The notes below the pieces were generated by a model. That model searched no databases and was not told where the DNA came from. It worked only from the letters and a program-made list of their open reading frames with translations. A DNA stretch of 64,000 nucleotides, from the NCBI GenBank assembly GCA_023014485.1, contig JAJOZX010007469.1:1-64000 (forward strand), given 5' to 3'. The stretch is from Bathynomus jamesi (lineage: Eukaryota; Arthropoda; Malacostraca; Isopoda; Cirolanidae). How positions within the stretch are numbered: position 1 is the first letter of the stretch; every line of letters begins with the position of its first letter. Shown here one piece after another: positions 11,201 to 21,199 of this stretch. The translations under genes were made by a program, and so were the position numbers.

Positions 11201-11414
11201 CAGTGGGATAATTCTGTGATAGATGAATAGTTAATTAATTTATGTCCTATTATTTAGTAAAAGTCAATTTCTGAAACTTTAAGGTAAAATTGATGTAGGT
11301 AAGGGTTATTTTATTTCATTTTGGTTGGCCAATTTCAAGTTTTGACATGAAAAGACACTATATTTTCACTACCAAAATTGATTTGAAAAAAGTTGACAAA
11401 ATTGACACACCCTA
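8216..11414 (-). mobile_element. hAT-like DNA transposon with TAGGGTG termini (3199 bp)
   Basis: The ends are TAGGGTGTGTCAA and its exact inverse, extended by AATTTT. They are flanked by an 8-bp duplication ATGCCCAT (8208-8215 and 11415-11422). The R copies at 34118 and 41930 carry the uninterrupted target, which proves the boundaries. The termini share TAGGGTG with the element at 26616-29364, and both carry related transposase types. Confidence 0.93.
8519..10804 (-). pseudogene. hAT-like (C-x2-H) transposase with two or more frame breaks
   Basis: The protein is spread over three frames on the minus strand: 10804-10376, 10341-9952 and 9916-8519. The first part is all-alpha and ends in a cysteine-rich stretch (NCQCPIELC, EANCSPSC), perhaps a zinc-binding DNA-recognition domain. 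The second is very basic (LLLRKKRKSEKGKKGRKR), a likely nuclear localisation signal. The third has FDGRRDD (first aspartate), GGDSTAVNTG (second aspartate), IVCDLHTGELPL (hAT-type C-x2-H) and a late SVERCV with the probable catalytic glutamate. This D-D-C2H-E order is that of hAT transposases. It is a divergent relative of the 26823-29077 protein. The joins cost small indels, so it is probably dead. Confidence 0.72.
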
Positions 11415-11698
11415 ATGCCCATTAGAGCATTAGAGGACAGTGGAGAGTAAAGGGTAGCGTGAAACACAAAATTACTTAGTCTAATGTACCTCATCCATAT
11501 TTTTTAAGGAATTTTTTATTCATTATGTACAGTTGCCGCATATGTAATGTTCCTCGCCTAACAGGCGACTCCGTACATGTGGCATTGTGGCAAGGCCGCA
11601 GCGATAGTCAAGGTACCCCAAGTGTGGGAAGGTGGGGTGGATGGGGGGGGGAACCGAGTCCAGCAACATATAACATTGACATGCAGGACTGCAGGTAA

Positions 11699-11901
11699 GA
11701 CGCCGTTCAAAAATTACGGAACCTATTTTTGCTAAAACCTGACACCTCCCCCACCCCTGTAACGTTTCGTAACGTGTGAGGTGTGGGAAATGTTACGTAA
11801 CAACTTAGGGGGTGCCTGGTCTATCGTTACAGAACGTTCCTGGGGGATCTGGGGTGTCAAGTTTTAGCAAAAATAGCGTTACGTAATTTTTGAACGGCCC
11901 C
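11699..11901. mobile_element. PIF/Harbinger-like MITE in R copy A
   Basis: About 203 bp, with long inverted ends of the type GCCGTTCAAAAATTACG and flanked by the trinucleotide TAA on both sides. That target duplication is the PIF/Harbinger signature. It has no coding capacity. The same insertion sits in R copies C, D and E, so it predates the R amplification. Confidence 0.8.
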
Positions 11902-12078
11902 TAATTATAATGTAATGTCGGAGTTCAACGCTGTTCACGATCATATTAATCGTTTATCTTTAAGAACACAATGTTTACTAGTCTTATACAGTAATAAGGT
12001 TCCATTATGATTACTGCAAGTCTATATGAACAGATACCACAATACGACTTTTTATATACTAGTGAATTTTAACCAAAA

Positions 12079-13420
12079 ATAGAATAGAATAGAATAGAAT
12101 AGAATAACCTTTATTAATAATAATAAAATAAATTCATTTGTTTCAATTTACAATGACATGAATAATTTTGAAGCTCGACTATTTATTTTATTTAATTTGG
12201 CCCTTAAGCTTTAGGCTTTACTGGGCTCTTATTAAAAATAAGCAGCTAGTTGTTATTAATTAATAATAATAAATAAATAAATAAATAAATAAGTAAATAA
12301 GTATTATTAAGAGTTAAAACATGTATTACAATATTAAACAATATTAGTGGACATTGATCCTAGATTTTTGTTAGTATGCCATTATTAATCGGGATTTCAA
12401 CTTGGTTTTAAACAAATTTACATTCACAATATTTTTTATATCGGCATACAAGTCATTCCATAGTTTCAATCCAATGAAAATGGATAGTTTTTGAGATAAA
12501 GACAATCTAAATTGAGGTATAACAAGCTTTGATCTATTTCTGGTCTGATACGAGTGGATTTCTTGATGAGTTACAAAATATCTATTTACCCATTGCAAAT
12601 TAACGATTTTGTTCTTACACTCGTAAATAAAAAAAAAATGTGCCAGTTTGGTTATATCGTTGAGCTTTAGTAGGTTTAGCTCTTTAAATAATGCACTAGA
12701 GTGATCAAGGAAATCAGCATCAGATAATAACCTTATTGCTCGTTTTTGGATGACAAAGATACCATTTAATGCGTTGTTAGCGGAGTTTCCCCAAACAAGG
12801 GTGCAGTACGTTATATAAGGAAGAACAAGAGTATGATAAATAGTCAATAAAACTCGTTTAGGGACTACATTTCTAAGTTTAAACATTATTGCAATGCTCC
12901 TTGAAATCTTTTTCGCGATATAATTTACATGATCACTCCATTGCAAATTCTTATCTAGCATTACAACAAGAAATTTTGTTACAGTACACTCCATTATGGC
13001 GATTTCATTAACATTAAGTTCATCAAGATATACATTTCTTTTATCAGTAAAATTCATGAAATTTGTTTTACTGGTATTTAGGAAGAGTTTATTGGTGGTC
13101 AACCATTTCATTACACTGATGAATTCTGAATGAAATATATTCTTAGCTGTATTAACATCTTTGCAAGAAAAAGAGACAGTTGTATCATTTGCAAACATTA
13201 TGAAGTTCAGTATATCAGATGAACGTGGAAGGTCATTTATATATAATAAAAATAACAGTGGACCCAGAACTGAGCCCTGTGGCACACCATGTTTGACAAG
13301 CGCTTTAGTTGAGCAAACCTTATTTACTGCTACAAAATGATATCTATTGGACAAATAACTTTTAAACCAATCACTGATTGCTCCTCTAAAGCCGTAACAA
13401 TATAATTTATTAAGTAGAAA
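12079..13420 (-). mobile_element. 5'-truncated jockey-type non-LTR retrotransposon fragment in R copy A
   Basis: On the minus strand the element ends with a polyadenylation signal (AATAAAGG) and a (TATTC)n tail at 12079-12105, as non-LTR elements do. The upstream limit near 13420 cuts into the reverse transcriptase gene. Copies C and D are cut at the same base, so one truncated insertion was amplified with R. Confidence 0.85.
12371..13420 (-). pseudogene. Reverse transcriptase, C-terminal part, jockey superfamily
   Basis: RNA-dependent DNA polymerase of a non-LTR retrotransposon. Visible in order: LLNKLYCYGFRGAISDWFKS, then the hallmark HGVPQGSVLGPLLFLLYIND, then the catalytic box read as FANDTTVS instead of FADD, then GVMLDKNLQWSDHV-like thumb sequence and the C-terminal YHTLVLPYITYC and QKRAIRLLSDA. 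The fingers, endonuclease and first open frame are missing. The aspartate-to-asparagine change in the active site would abolish polymerisation. It is shared with copy C but not with D or E. This frame is otherwise open to the stop at 12371. Confidence 0.88.
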
Positions 13421-13573
13421 AAAAACCAATTATTACTTTTACTGCAAAACAGTATATTATATTCAAAGCTGAAAGTTTCTAAATTTGAGGCCCCCCGTAA
13501 GCTTGAGGAGCAGGCCAAATGATCCTTCTAGCCCCCCCCCCTCTGATAGGCCCTATATATATATATATAAGTT

Positions 13574-13770
13574 ATTTAAAATTTACTCCTTGCTTTAAAA
13601 TTGAAATAACTTGTGTTGAAACGTGTATAAAAGCGTTGTTTCTACATCAATTGGAAGATAATTTTAGACCATTTTATGTTAAGAAATTTCTTTTGTATTT
13701 CAGATCTGATAAAAGATGGCGCACAATTCGGCTTAGTGAGAAGAACCAAAGCTACGAGGTGTATATATGA
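13574..13770 (+). other. Conserved coding-like fragment in R (about 65 codons)
   Basis: A frame beginning SYLKFTPCFKIEI and ending in KNQSYEVYI before a stop is kept open in R copies A, C (about 44514-44711) and D (about 49245-49448) with only a few substitutions. A sequence like a splice acceptor (TTTTGTATTTCAG) lies inside it at about 13689-13701. I do not recognise the protein. It may be an exon captured by R or the end of an element. Confidence 0.3.
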
Positions 13771-14990
13771 GGTTGGGGGTTCTGTATTCCAGGTTCATAG
13801 ACGGTAGCGGCGTGAAAAGTAAAAGCAAAGTTGCAACCCTTTTATCCCGGAGGTGATAAAAAAGAGCTTGTATAAAAGCTGATTACAAAAGCTTTATTGA
13901 CAGGTTTACACCAAACTGAACATCAAGAACTCGGGAAAATGTTGCAGTTGTATATATATATATATATATCTCTAAATAAGAGTTTTCTTCACTAGTCAAA
14001 TGGCGCACTATTATTTATTAGATTTTTTCTATAAGAATGAAATGAATTATTGTTGAAGAAAATACTATAAAATTACTTTCAGCTTATGTAAAAACAGAGT
14101 TTCTGTCCACTTTTGAAAAAAGTCTTTACATTTTTAATTCAGGGAATGATTTTTCAGTACCATTTATATAAACAAGTGTTTTTTTTATGTTTTAAGTAAT
14201 AATCTCGAGCGCTCATTTCAAACAAACTCTAAAAAACACAAACTTAGTGTATAGTCCATTTTAAAGCACAAACATTACTTAATTTCCTTCGTACTGACAC
14301 AAAGTAATAATGAATTCGTTCATCCATTTAATTTCGCGCCTTCAAAAGAGGAGAAAGACCTATTATCAAGAGTTGTGGTTGATCCTTCGCATGCATAACC
14401 GCAGTGATTTTTAATTTTTTTATTACTCTAAATGTTTAAGTGTTTGAGGGTTTTTGCGCAAAGTTTGTGCTTTACCACACCTATTAAATGAAGTCTGCGA
14501 TCGCGCGATCTTGGAGGTCATTGCGCGAGCCCACGTCTTAATTCCTATAGCCGGCAGTCTGAAAAATGTTCATTCAAATCCACCGCCTCACGGGAAGATG
14601 GTAATAGGCGGCTGAAGGTTGAAGTCTATCCGGCAAGAAACGCGAGTTGTAATATTCTCTTTTTTAGGATACACATTTTCTCGTAACATCTTCGGGCAAG
14701 ATGAGCCTGTTACTACTAATCAAAAACAAGAACAACAAGTAAAAAAAGACCAAGTACCCGACCATTCCTATTGTCAGCCCGAACATTGACACAAAGAATG
14801 TTCAATAATGTTTCTCGCGAAACATTTGAATTGTTTTTGGAATTACCTTGCGCTAAATACGAAGAAAATCAAATGTTGTTTATACGTTAAAATGAACAGT
14901 TAAACAGTTTACAAAGTTTATATGTTCTTTAGTTTGGGAGAAATAAACAGTGGAGTTTGTTCGCTTAAATATGAAGCACTTTGTATGATT

Positions 14991-15039
<49 letters not shown>

Positions 15040-15041
<2 letters not shown>

Positions 15042-15640
15042 TAGTATAGCCGCAAAAGGTTAGAGTGCAGGAATGTTGCATGTGATTACGCAATGTTGCA
15101 AAGGGGGTGGGGGTGTTGCAAAAAATCACCCCCCAAAGGGCCCTTTGTTGCCAACCGGGGTTGCAAGGGGCATGCAACTTGGAGGCGGAGTTCTCCCCCA
15201 AGCTATTCCCCCCAAAGGGCCAGAAAGGAGAGAAAGGAGGAGAGGTGTTCACCTGGCAGGAGCCAAGTGCATATTAAGACTTCAGCCGAGTAGACGTTGT
15301 CTTATAGGCTCCTAATCAGCCAGTTGGCTGAGCCAAGGGGGGAGGAGTACACCTGAAGGAGAGAGAGAGAGAGAGAGTAGTTGCCTTTGATTGCAAGGCA
15401 TGCAACTTGGAGGCGGAGTTCTCCCCCAAGCTATTTTCGTTTACCTAACCTAAGAGGCCTCTAAGGGGTTTTCCCAAAGGGCCAGAAAGAGAAGGACCAG
15501 AGGTCCTTGCTCGGCTGGGAGCCGAGCTTGAATGATTCCGTCAGTCGTCTCTCGGTCTTTTATAAACCGCTAATCCGCCATGTTGCCAGATAGCGTCATG
15601 TATTCAGTTGCTGAGTTGCCAGATAGCAATATTTAAAACC
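15040..15640 (+). repeat. Left terminal inverted repeat of Maverick 2
   Basis: It begins AGTAGTATAGCCGCAAAAGG directly after a (GT)n run. The outer 300 bases are the inverse of 7080-7417. Inside are two copies of a block with GCAACTTGGAGGCGGAGTTC (about 15174 and 15399) and the TGCCAGATAGC motif also repeated in the right end. The left flank is the end of R copy A, so this Maverick lies in the same (GT)n site of R as Maverick 1. Confidence 0.82.
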
Positions 15641-16018
15641 ATATATTAATCATCCATTTAAATAGTGTACCACAATATATATTTATATGACGGTAGTTAA
15701 TCGATGAATCCAATTAAATTCTGTTTATTAAATAAATAATTTAAACCTTTACACTTAATTTTTATTATAAATATTTAAGTCACGAATATCAGTGGGAAAA
15801 ACGAACGGAAAAGAAAATTTGCGAAACTATTCAAAACACACGATCGTCATTCCCCCACCCATCTGCGCTTGTATATATAATAAACTAATGAACCACTCGT
15901 GTGCACAAACCATATAAAACACCACAATATATTTATATAGTTAATCAATTGGAAGATTCAACCATATAAAATACCACAATATATTTATATAGTTAATCAA
16001 TCGAACCCCATCTGTGTT

Positions 16019-16056
<38 letters not shown>

Positions 16057-16652
16057 TGAATTTCGCCGAATTAAAATAAAAAAGCACGCTTGTACATTCC
16101 CCCCCCCAATCCCCTGCGAAGAAAATTGAAAAAAAACGAATTCTAAAGAAACGAAGAAAGTTGAAATTAACCAAAACACACGCTCGACCCCATCTGTGTT
16201 TATATATATATAGAAAGAATCATAATAATCGTGTATATTTGTCAACCCTTATATATATATAAATTGAATTTCGCTGAATTAAAACCAAAAAGCATGCTCG
16301 TACATTCCCCAGCTGTGTTTGTATATGAACAACTCGTGCGCACACACACACGCACACACACGAGGAAAGGACTGGGTCAATTCGAAGAACACCTGCTTGT
16401 CGAGAGACCTTTCTTCCAGAGACCTTTTTGGCCGAGGGTTAATCCTTCATCCAATCTATTCGAGCAAAAACCTCCGTTCACTTCAAATATTAATATTATC
16501 ATTATTATTACTTCTACAATGAAACTATTTTATATTTACACGTAATTTGTATGGTGTCATATTCTTAGATAACATCTCTGTTATTGAAAGAAATACACAC
16601 AATTATATTAAATAATAATCAGCGAAAGAAACAAGGTGCATGAGGTGTGCGA
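15641..16652. repeat. AT-rich subterminal region of Maverick 2
   Basis: No gene is seen. The sequence holds three or four diverged copies of a block with ACCACAATATATTTATATAG followed by TTAATCAAT and (TA)n runs. It also holds repeated stretches with AAATTGAATTTCGC and ACCCCATCTGTGTTTATAT. Short frames here are repeat products. Confidence 0.6.
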
Positions 16653-17300
16653 CCGGATTTAAAATAACAGGATCATTTGATCCGAGGCAGTAGTATGACC
16701 GAAAAACATCGTAATGCACGATTTTTTCTATGTAGCAATAATAATTAACTCTTTCTCGCCGAATTGGTAAGCTTTTCACCCGACCTTAGACCTCCAGTTT
16801 AACGTGGATTCAGAAATACATCTCGTCGATGGGGGTCGTTGCTTACTCTTCCACATTTCAACAACAGGATTATTGAACCGGATTTAAAATAACAGGATCA
16901 TTTGATCCGAGGCAGTAGTATGACCGAAAAACATCGTAATGCACGATTTTTTCTATGTATCAATAATAATTAACTCTTTCTCGCCGAATTGGTAAGCTTT
17001 TCACCCGACCTTAGACCTCCAGTTTAACGTGGATTCAGAAATACATCTCGTCGATGGGGTCGTTGCTTACTCTTCTACATTTCAACATAACAGGATTATT
17101 GAACCAGATTTAAAATAACAGGATCATTTGATCCGGGCAGTAGTATGACCGAAAAGCATGTTAATGCATGATTTTCTCTTTAATGATAATAATAACAACA
17201 ACTAGCTCGAATTGTAACAACGGTTAAGGTTTTCACTCCGCCTTAGACCCACAGTTTAACGCGGAAACCGAATGCTTTTTTAAAAATATAATTAGGATAT
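16653..17300. repeat. Three tandem repeats of about 225 bp upstream of the first left-end gene
   Basis: Copies start at 16653, 16878 and 17104, each with GGATTTAAAATAACAGGATC, ATTTGATCCG and AGTATGACCGAAAAACAT. The first two are almost identical; the third is diverged. They sit between the Maverick left end and a TATA-box promoter region, which would suit an enhancer or replication-related repeat. That role is inference. Confidence 0.85.
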
Positions 17301-17442
17301 ATTTCTTTGAGAAAATATAAAGATGTCATTAGTCGTCCGGGCCCGTTATAGCGGATTGGTACACATCATAGCTCCACCCAGCTACACTGGCAACCAATCA
17401 CTACGAACAACTGGTCTTTTGGGGCGGAGCTTGGCGATTGTG

Positions 17443-17480
17443 CATATAAAAGGAGATATTTTTCAGTTGGGAGTAACAGT
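17443..17480 (+). promoter_or_regulatory. Putative core promoter (TATA box and initiator)
   Basis: CATATAAAAGG has TATAAA at 17445-17450. An ACAGT initiator-like sequence has its A at 17478, 33 bases downstream of the first T. A TCAGTT also occurs at 17463. The next ATG (17519) is in the context CCACCATGG, an excellent eukaryotic start. Spacing and order fit an RNA polymerase II promoter for the small gene that follows. Confidence 0.5.
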
Positions 17481-17518
17481 AGCTATTTTCGCGTCAGTGA
17501 ATAATCATTCCCTCCACC

Positions 17519-17692
17519 ATGGACCTGTACGTCTCCCCGGATTTGTATGAAGAAGGTGACACTGCAGCATTAACTGCAATTAATCTTTTTAACGCGATTG
17601 ACCGTGATGAATTATTTCCAACGCAAACCGTTGAAGATATTTGCAGTGACGCTCCTTACAATCCGACGCAAGGGACTACCATAGAAATGTAA
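17519..17692 (+). CDS. Unknown small Maverick gene, first copy (57 aa or first exon)
   Basis: The frame starts at a strong CCACCATGG and encodes 57 acidic residues (MDLYVSPDLYEEGD, INLFNAIDRDELFP, VEDICSDAPYNPTQG). The stop TAA lies inside GTAAGT, a consensus splice donor, so the last codons may instead be spliced to a second exon near 17944 (MNIIPLISDEDLTRVI, IQSFEESRVMNTED). Both exons are short and acidic. The whole unit is duplicated 548 bases downstream. It is the only gene directly behind the promoter at the Maverick left end, which would fit an early or regulatory role. No family is recognised. Confidence 0.5.
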   Translation: MDLYVSPDLYEEGDTAALTAINLFNAIDRDELFPTQTVEDICSDAPYNPTQGTTIEM

Positions 17693-17943
17693 GTGTCTAT
17701 AATTCGATTATATATATATATATGGAGGGTTGTAGTATCTCGTCAAATACTTCATTTAGATACTCACCAAAAATCGAAATTTTTTATGGCAATCAAGGTT
17801 ATTTGGTTTTACCTCTTATCGCCATTATGCTAAAATCGAAATTTTTTATGGCAATCGTTTTAAATGTTATTTCTCTTAAATGAACCAAAGATATCTTCAC
17901 ATAATGGGGATCTGTCTGTATACTTTGTATATATTTTAAAAGA

Positions 17944-18240
17944 ATGAACATTATTCCTTTAATTTCCGATGAGGATTTGACACGTGTTATACAATCTTTT
18001 GAAGAATCTCGTGTCATGAATACGGAGGATATACTGATCAGTCAGCAATGTCACACATCCTCCACCATGGACCTGTACGTCTCCCCGGATTTGTATGAAG
18101 AAAGTGACATTGCAGCATTAACTGCAATTAATCTTTTTAACGCGATTGACCGTGATGAATTATTTCCAACGCAAACCGTTGAAGATATTTGCAGTGACGC
18201 TCCTTACAATCCGACGCAAGGGACTACCATAGAAATGTAA
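17944..18240 (+). CDS. Fused frame across the tandem duplication of the small left-end gene
   Basis: The 98-codon frame begins with the putative second exon of the first copy (MNIIPLISDEDLTR) and runs without a stop into the second copy of the first exon (MDLYVSPDLYEESD, ATG at 18067), ending at the same TAA in GTAAGT. The duplicated unit covers about 17513-18058 and 18061-18630 with few differences (EEGDTA versus EESDIA). In the second unit the distal exon ends in a short different tail before a stop near 18630. Whether this fusion is translated or is only a by-product of the duplication cannot be decided. No known domain is seen. Confidence 0.45.
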   Translation: MNIIPLISDEDLTRVIQSFEESRVMNTEDILISQQCHTSSTMDLYVSPDLYEESDIAALTAINLFNAIDRDELFPTQTVEDICSDAPYNPTQGTTIEM

Positions 18241-18256
18241 GTGTCTATAATTCGAT

Positions 18257-18289
<33 letters not shown>

Positions 18290-18751
18290 GAGGGTTGTAG
18301 TATCTCGTCAAATACTTCATTTAGATACTCACCAAAAATCGAATTTTTTATGGCAATCAATGTTATTTGGTTTTACCTCTTATCGCCATTATGCTAAATC
18401 GAAATTTTTTATGGCAATCGTTTTAAATGTTATTCCTCTTAAATGAACCAAAGATATCTTCACATAATGGGGATCTGTCTGTATACTCTGTATATGTTTT
18501 AAAAGAATGAACATTATTCCTTTAAGGTCCGATGAGGATTTGACACGTGTTATACAATCTTTTGAAGAATCTCGTGTCATGAATACGGAGGATATACTGA
18601 TCAGTCAGCAATGTCACACCGAAATAATTTAAGTGTTTCTCGATCTTTTTGGGGTAAGAAGACAATATATTTTCATAAATTTATTAAATGAAAGAAATCA
18701 GTACAATAACCAACTACAGAATATACCGTTACAAATATACGAACAAAAACA

Positions 18752-19234
18752 TTATACTATACAACGAGTACGTACAATTGGAAAACGGATTTTTATCTGT
18801 CTGCATACCATTTCATCGTTTCGGTGAGTGTGGCACGGGTCAAATAAATTTAAAAAATTTATAAATTCTTTATCACATGACATATGCGTGAGAAATGAGA
18901 CGCAGTACATTCCGCAAACATTACTAAAATATCCTTGTACACGAAACGGGTTCCATACAACTTCGGGAATATGTAACTGAGCGAGAAATTTTGCAATAAT
19001 AGGGTCACTCCAGGGTTGAGTACCGAGTGAATCAAAATAGTACAGGCGCTGTCTATTTTTAAAATAGACAGCGATCCAATGAATCCCTTCATTACCGATG
19101 ACATCTGTGTTCACAATAAGACTACCGCATTCTCGCGTACTTGGCAAACTCAATGTTTCATTCTTCGCAAACACGCCGATAAATTTGGAACGTGTGACTC
19201 GTTCCATTACTTTCTGAAGTGTATTAGCATCCAT
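18752..19234 (-). CDS. Maverick adenain-like cysteine protease
   Basis: Processes capsid and core precursors during particle maturation; family: adenovirus-type and ULP-like C5 proteases of Mavericks. The 160 residues contain the expected order: His52 in GIHWIAVYF, Asp68 in YYFDSLG, a Gln near 100 (RVQGYFSNV) and the nucleophile Cys107 in NVCGMYC. The start ATG at 19234 lies a few bases after the stop of the capsid gene, and both read on the minus strand, as in a co-transcribed late block. The frame is intact, unlike most neighbours. Length fits the compact Maverick proteases. Confidence 0.9.
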   Translation of the reverse strand: MDANTLQKVMERVTRSKFIGVFAKNETLSLPSTRECGSLIVNTDVIGNEGIHWIAVYFKNRQRLYYFDSLGTQPWSDPIIAKFLAQLHIPEVVWNPFRVQGYFSNVCGMYCVSFLTHMSCDKEFINFLNLFDPCHTHRNDEMVCRQIKIRFPIVRTRCIV

Positions 19235-19240
19235 TTTAAA

Positions 19241-20535
19241 AGTCAGTGATAACGCTCCTAAATCTATCTACTTCTATTAGGGCTTGCGATTCGAGATATA
19301 CTAGTACACTAATAGGAGCGTCTATAGGCTTGGCGAATTCCAGCCGCACTGAGATGTTTCCGCTCTGCTGTGGGGTTAAATGGGTATTTACGCTAGCAGA
19401 TAAGTCAGGTGTAATGTCAAACGGATAAAGGTTAAATTGATCAATGAATTCTTCCTGCGTTACCCCATTACCAAGCTCATCACAATCACCTGCAATATGG
19501 TCAGATTACTATAGGCTCTGGCACAAAGAGGTAACACAGCGTCTGATGAATAGTCCGTACCCATTGTTCCACCCAAAGCAGTGCCATTAACGTATAGAGT
19601 TATATTTTTAAGTCCGAAATTCTCGAATTTAAAGGCACTCTTTTTATATTTTCCATTCACCGAAGCATGGTCCTGCATACCGATTAATATCCTTTTAGGA
19701 AGATTTCCCAGGGCAATGTTTTCTATCTGCTTCGATGCCAACCCTGCAGGAACCGTATATAGTTTGATTTGTACTCTGTTAATAGGATATTTCACTGTAG
19801 CGTTTAGTAAATTTTTCTCAATTTCTAGTTGTTTTGGTGAACTTAATTTCACTCGCCGTACGCGGAGGTATGTGTCCATAATGTGAACCACAACGGGCTT
19901 TGCACCTCTTCTTGATCAGCATCCAGATTTAAGCAGATCTCAGGACTCGTGCGGGTGAGCTTTATTTTCATATCCACCCCGTTGACAAGCAACTTCTCCT
20001 GGAAAGTGAAATCTGTGTGCAACCGTCCAAAACACTCGTATATTTTCTTTTTAGAATTTTTAAATTTGTCCTTTATACTACTTTCATCTTTAGTTTGATA
20101 ATATCCCTCGGCACTTAAAAAGGTAGCCTTCGCTTCTTTGGAAAAGTTGAGGACATTTTCCAGATAGGCGCGTAGATGATAGTACCCCGTGCCTGCCGAT
20201 ATGTTGGTCTGATTTAAATATACGTCACACTGGTTGAATATGGAGTGCAGAAAGTTTGTTTCAGGGTATACAGCATATTTGTCATCGCAGACCGTTCCAT
20301 CAGAATGGGCTATACGTAGCTTAGCGTACATGTGCACACAGCTTGGATCAAAAAAGTAAGGGCCTGAGCTGGGTATCACGAATTCTATAGGTGCACTCGG
20401 GGAACTAATTGTGTTTAAAGGGTTAATTGTAATAAAGTCACTGTGCTCAATAGAAACTTGGGTTGGAGGCAGCTCAAAAAGGGACAGCTCCGATTTACAG
20501 CATTGTGAACTACATGGGTGGATGAAGCGTGCCAT
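19241..20535 (-). pseudogene. Maverick major capsid protein (double jelly-roll), frameshifted
   Basis: Main shell protein of the Maverick particle, of the type often annotated as F54H12.2-like. It begins at an ATG at 20535 (MARFIHPCSSQCCKSEL) and reads to about 19880, changes frame, continues to about 19490 and changes frame again, ending with the stop at 19241. Visible features are the conserved early segment with FVIPSSGPYFFDPS, the CDVYLNQTNISAGTGYY stretch and the later ILIGMQDHASVNGKYKKSAF, typical of this capsid family. About 430 codons in total fits. The two breaks are single small indels and could be sequencing errors. The protease gene follows directly. Confidence 0.85.
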
Positions 20536-20609
20536 GGCGAAATAGTGACTCCTCTCTCAACAAGTGGTAAACAAACTATGATTCATGAGATCAATGTCCT
20601 TAGCTTATA

Positions 20610-20954
20610 TCAGTCAAAAAAGTGGTCAACCATAGGTTTCATTCGCTTACAGCACTTCTTTTTTGATAGCCTTTTACGTTTAATACCACGTGACCCCTTC
20701 TTCCGGGAGCCCTCTCTTCTTCTTCCCGCCACCACGCATTTTCTCTTTGCATCTTTGATGATTTCGTCCCGTGTACGCTTTAAATGTTTTTTTAGAGCTT
20801 CTTTAGGTTTAGCCCCGGCCAATATGTCTTCTGCAGTGTTAATACCTGATTGTAGCGCTTTCCTTCCGAGGTATCTGGCCCCCCTCTTCAGCAAAGGAAC
20901 AGCCGTACGTAGTATGGATGAAAAAATGGATCCAAGTCCACTACCGCGCTGGTA
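20610..20954 (-). pseudogene. Short basic Maverick core/minor protein
   Basis: A lysine- and arginine-rich protein upstream of the capsid gene on the same strand. Its N-terminal part has a hydrophobic, possibly amphipathic stretch (SGLGSIFSSILRTAVPLLKR) followed by ARYLGRKALQSGINTAEDIL. The C-terminal half is strongly basic (RKKGSRGIKRKRLSKKKCCK) and could bind DNA or target the nucleus. Proteins of this kind occur beside the capsid gene in Mavericks and resemble adenovirus core or membrane-lytic small proteins in composition. That comparison is from memory of the family. An in-frame stop at 20955-20957 separates it from a plausible upstream start, so the 5' end is broken or misread. Confidence 0.6.
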
Positions 20955-21199
20955 TCACCCCTCGATAGACGGTGAAAAGCTTTCTATCCATTATAACTCA
21001 GTTCGTCGAAAGTGTAGCTTCACTGTTAAGCTCCCGTTACCGAATGGGAAGTTTTCACCCTCAATCGTTCTTATATATATTGAGATATTGGTTATTAACC
21101 CTTTCGCTCACGAATTATGACATAGGGTAAAAAAGAAATTTGCCTTTATGTATGGTTATATAAGAATCAATATGGTTTATTTTTCAGCGACACAATTGT

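Larger units (their letters stand above)
7418..15039. repeat. Tandem repeat R, copy A
   Basis: This unit starts in (GT)n and TATACTTTAACACATACCTG and ends in GCACTTTGTATGATTAA plus (GT)n. The same order recurs at 41221-45941, 45942-52480 and in part at 52481-54131, all in one orientation, so R is a tandem repeat of about 4.3-4.7 kb. It contains a (GA)n run, a Harbinger-like MITE, a 5'-truncated jockey-type fragment and a right half with no recognised gene. This copy is lengthened by the 3.2-kb element at 8216-11414. Confidence 0.9.
17513..18630. repeat. Tandem duplication, unit about 548 bp, of the small left-end gene
   Basis: The two units align from CTCCACCATGG at 17513 and 18061 to CAGCAATGTCACAC near 18050 and 18618. 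They differ by a few substitutions and by the length of a (TA)n run after the splice-donor-like site. The TATA promoter is present only before the first unit. Confidence 0.92.

Noticed and set aside
15073..15315. Overlapping frames inside the left Maverick terminus
   Set aside because: The inverse copy at the right end does not preserve them, and they follow GC-rich terminal repeat sequence.
16653..17300. Regular repeats that could suggest a CRISPR array
   Set aside because: Units are 225 bp, without short direct repeats separated by unique spacers, and the context is eukaryotic.
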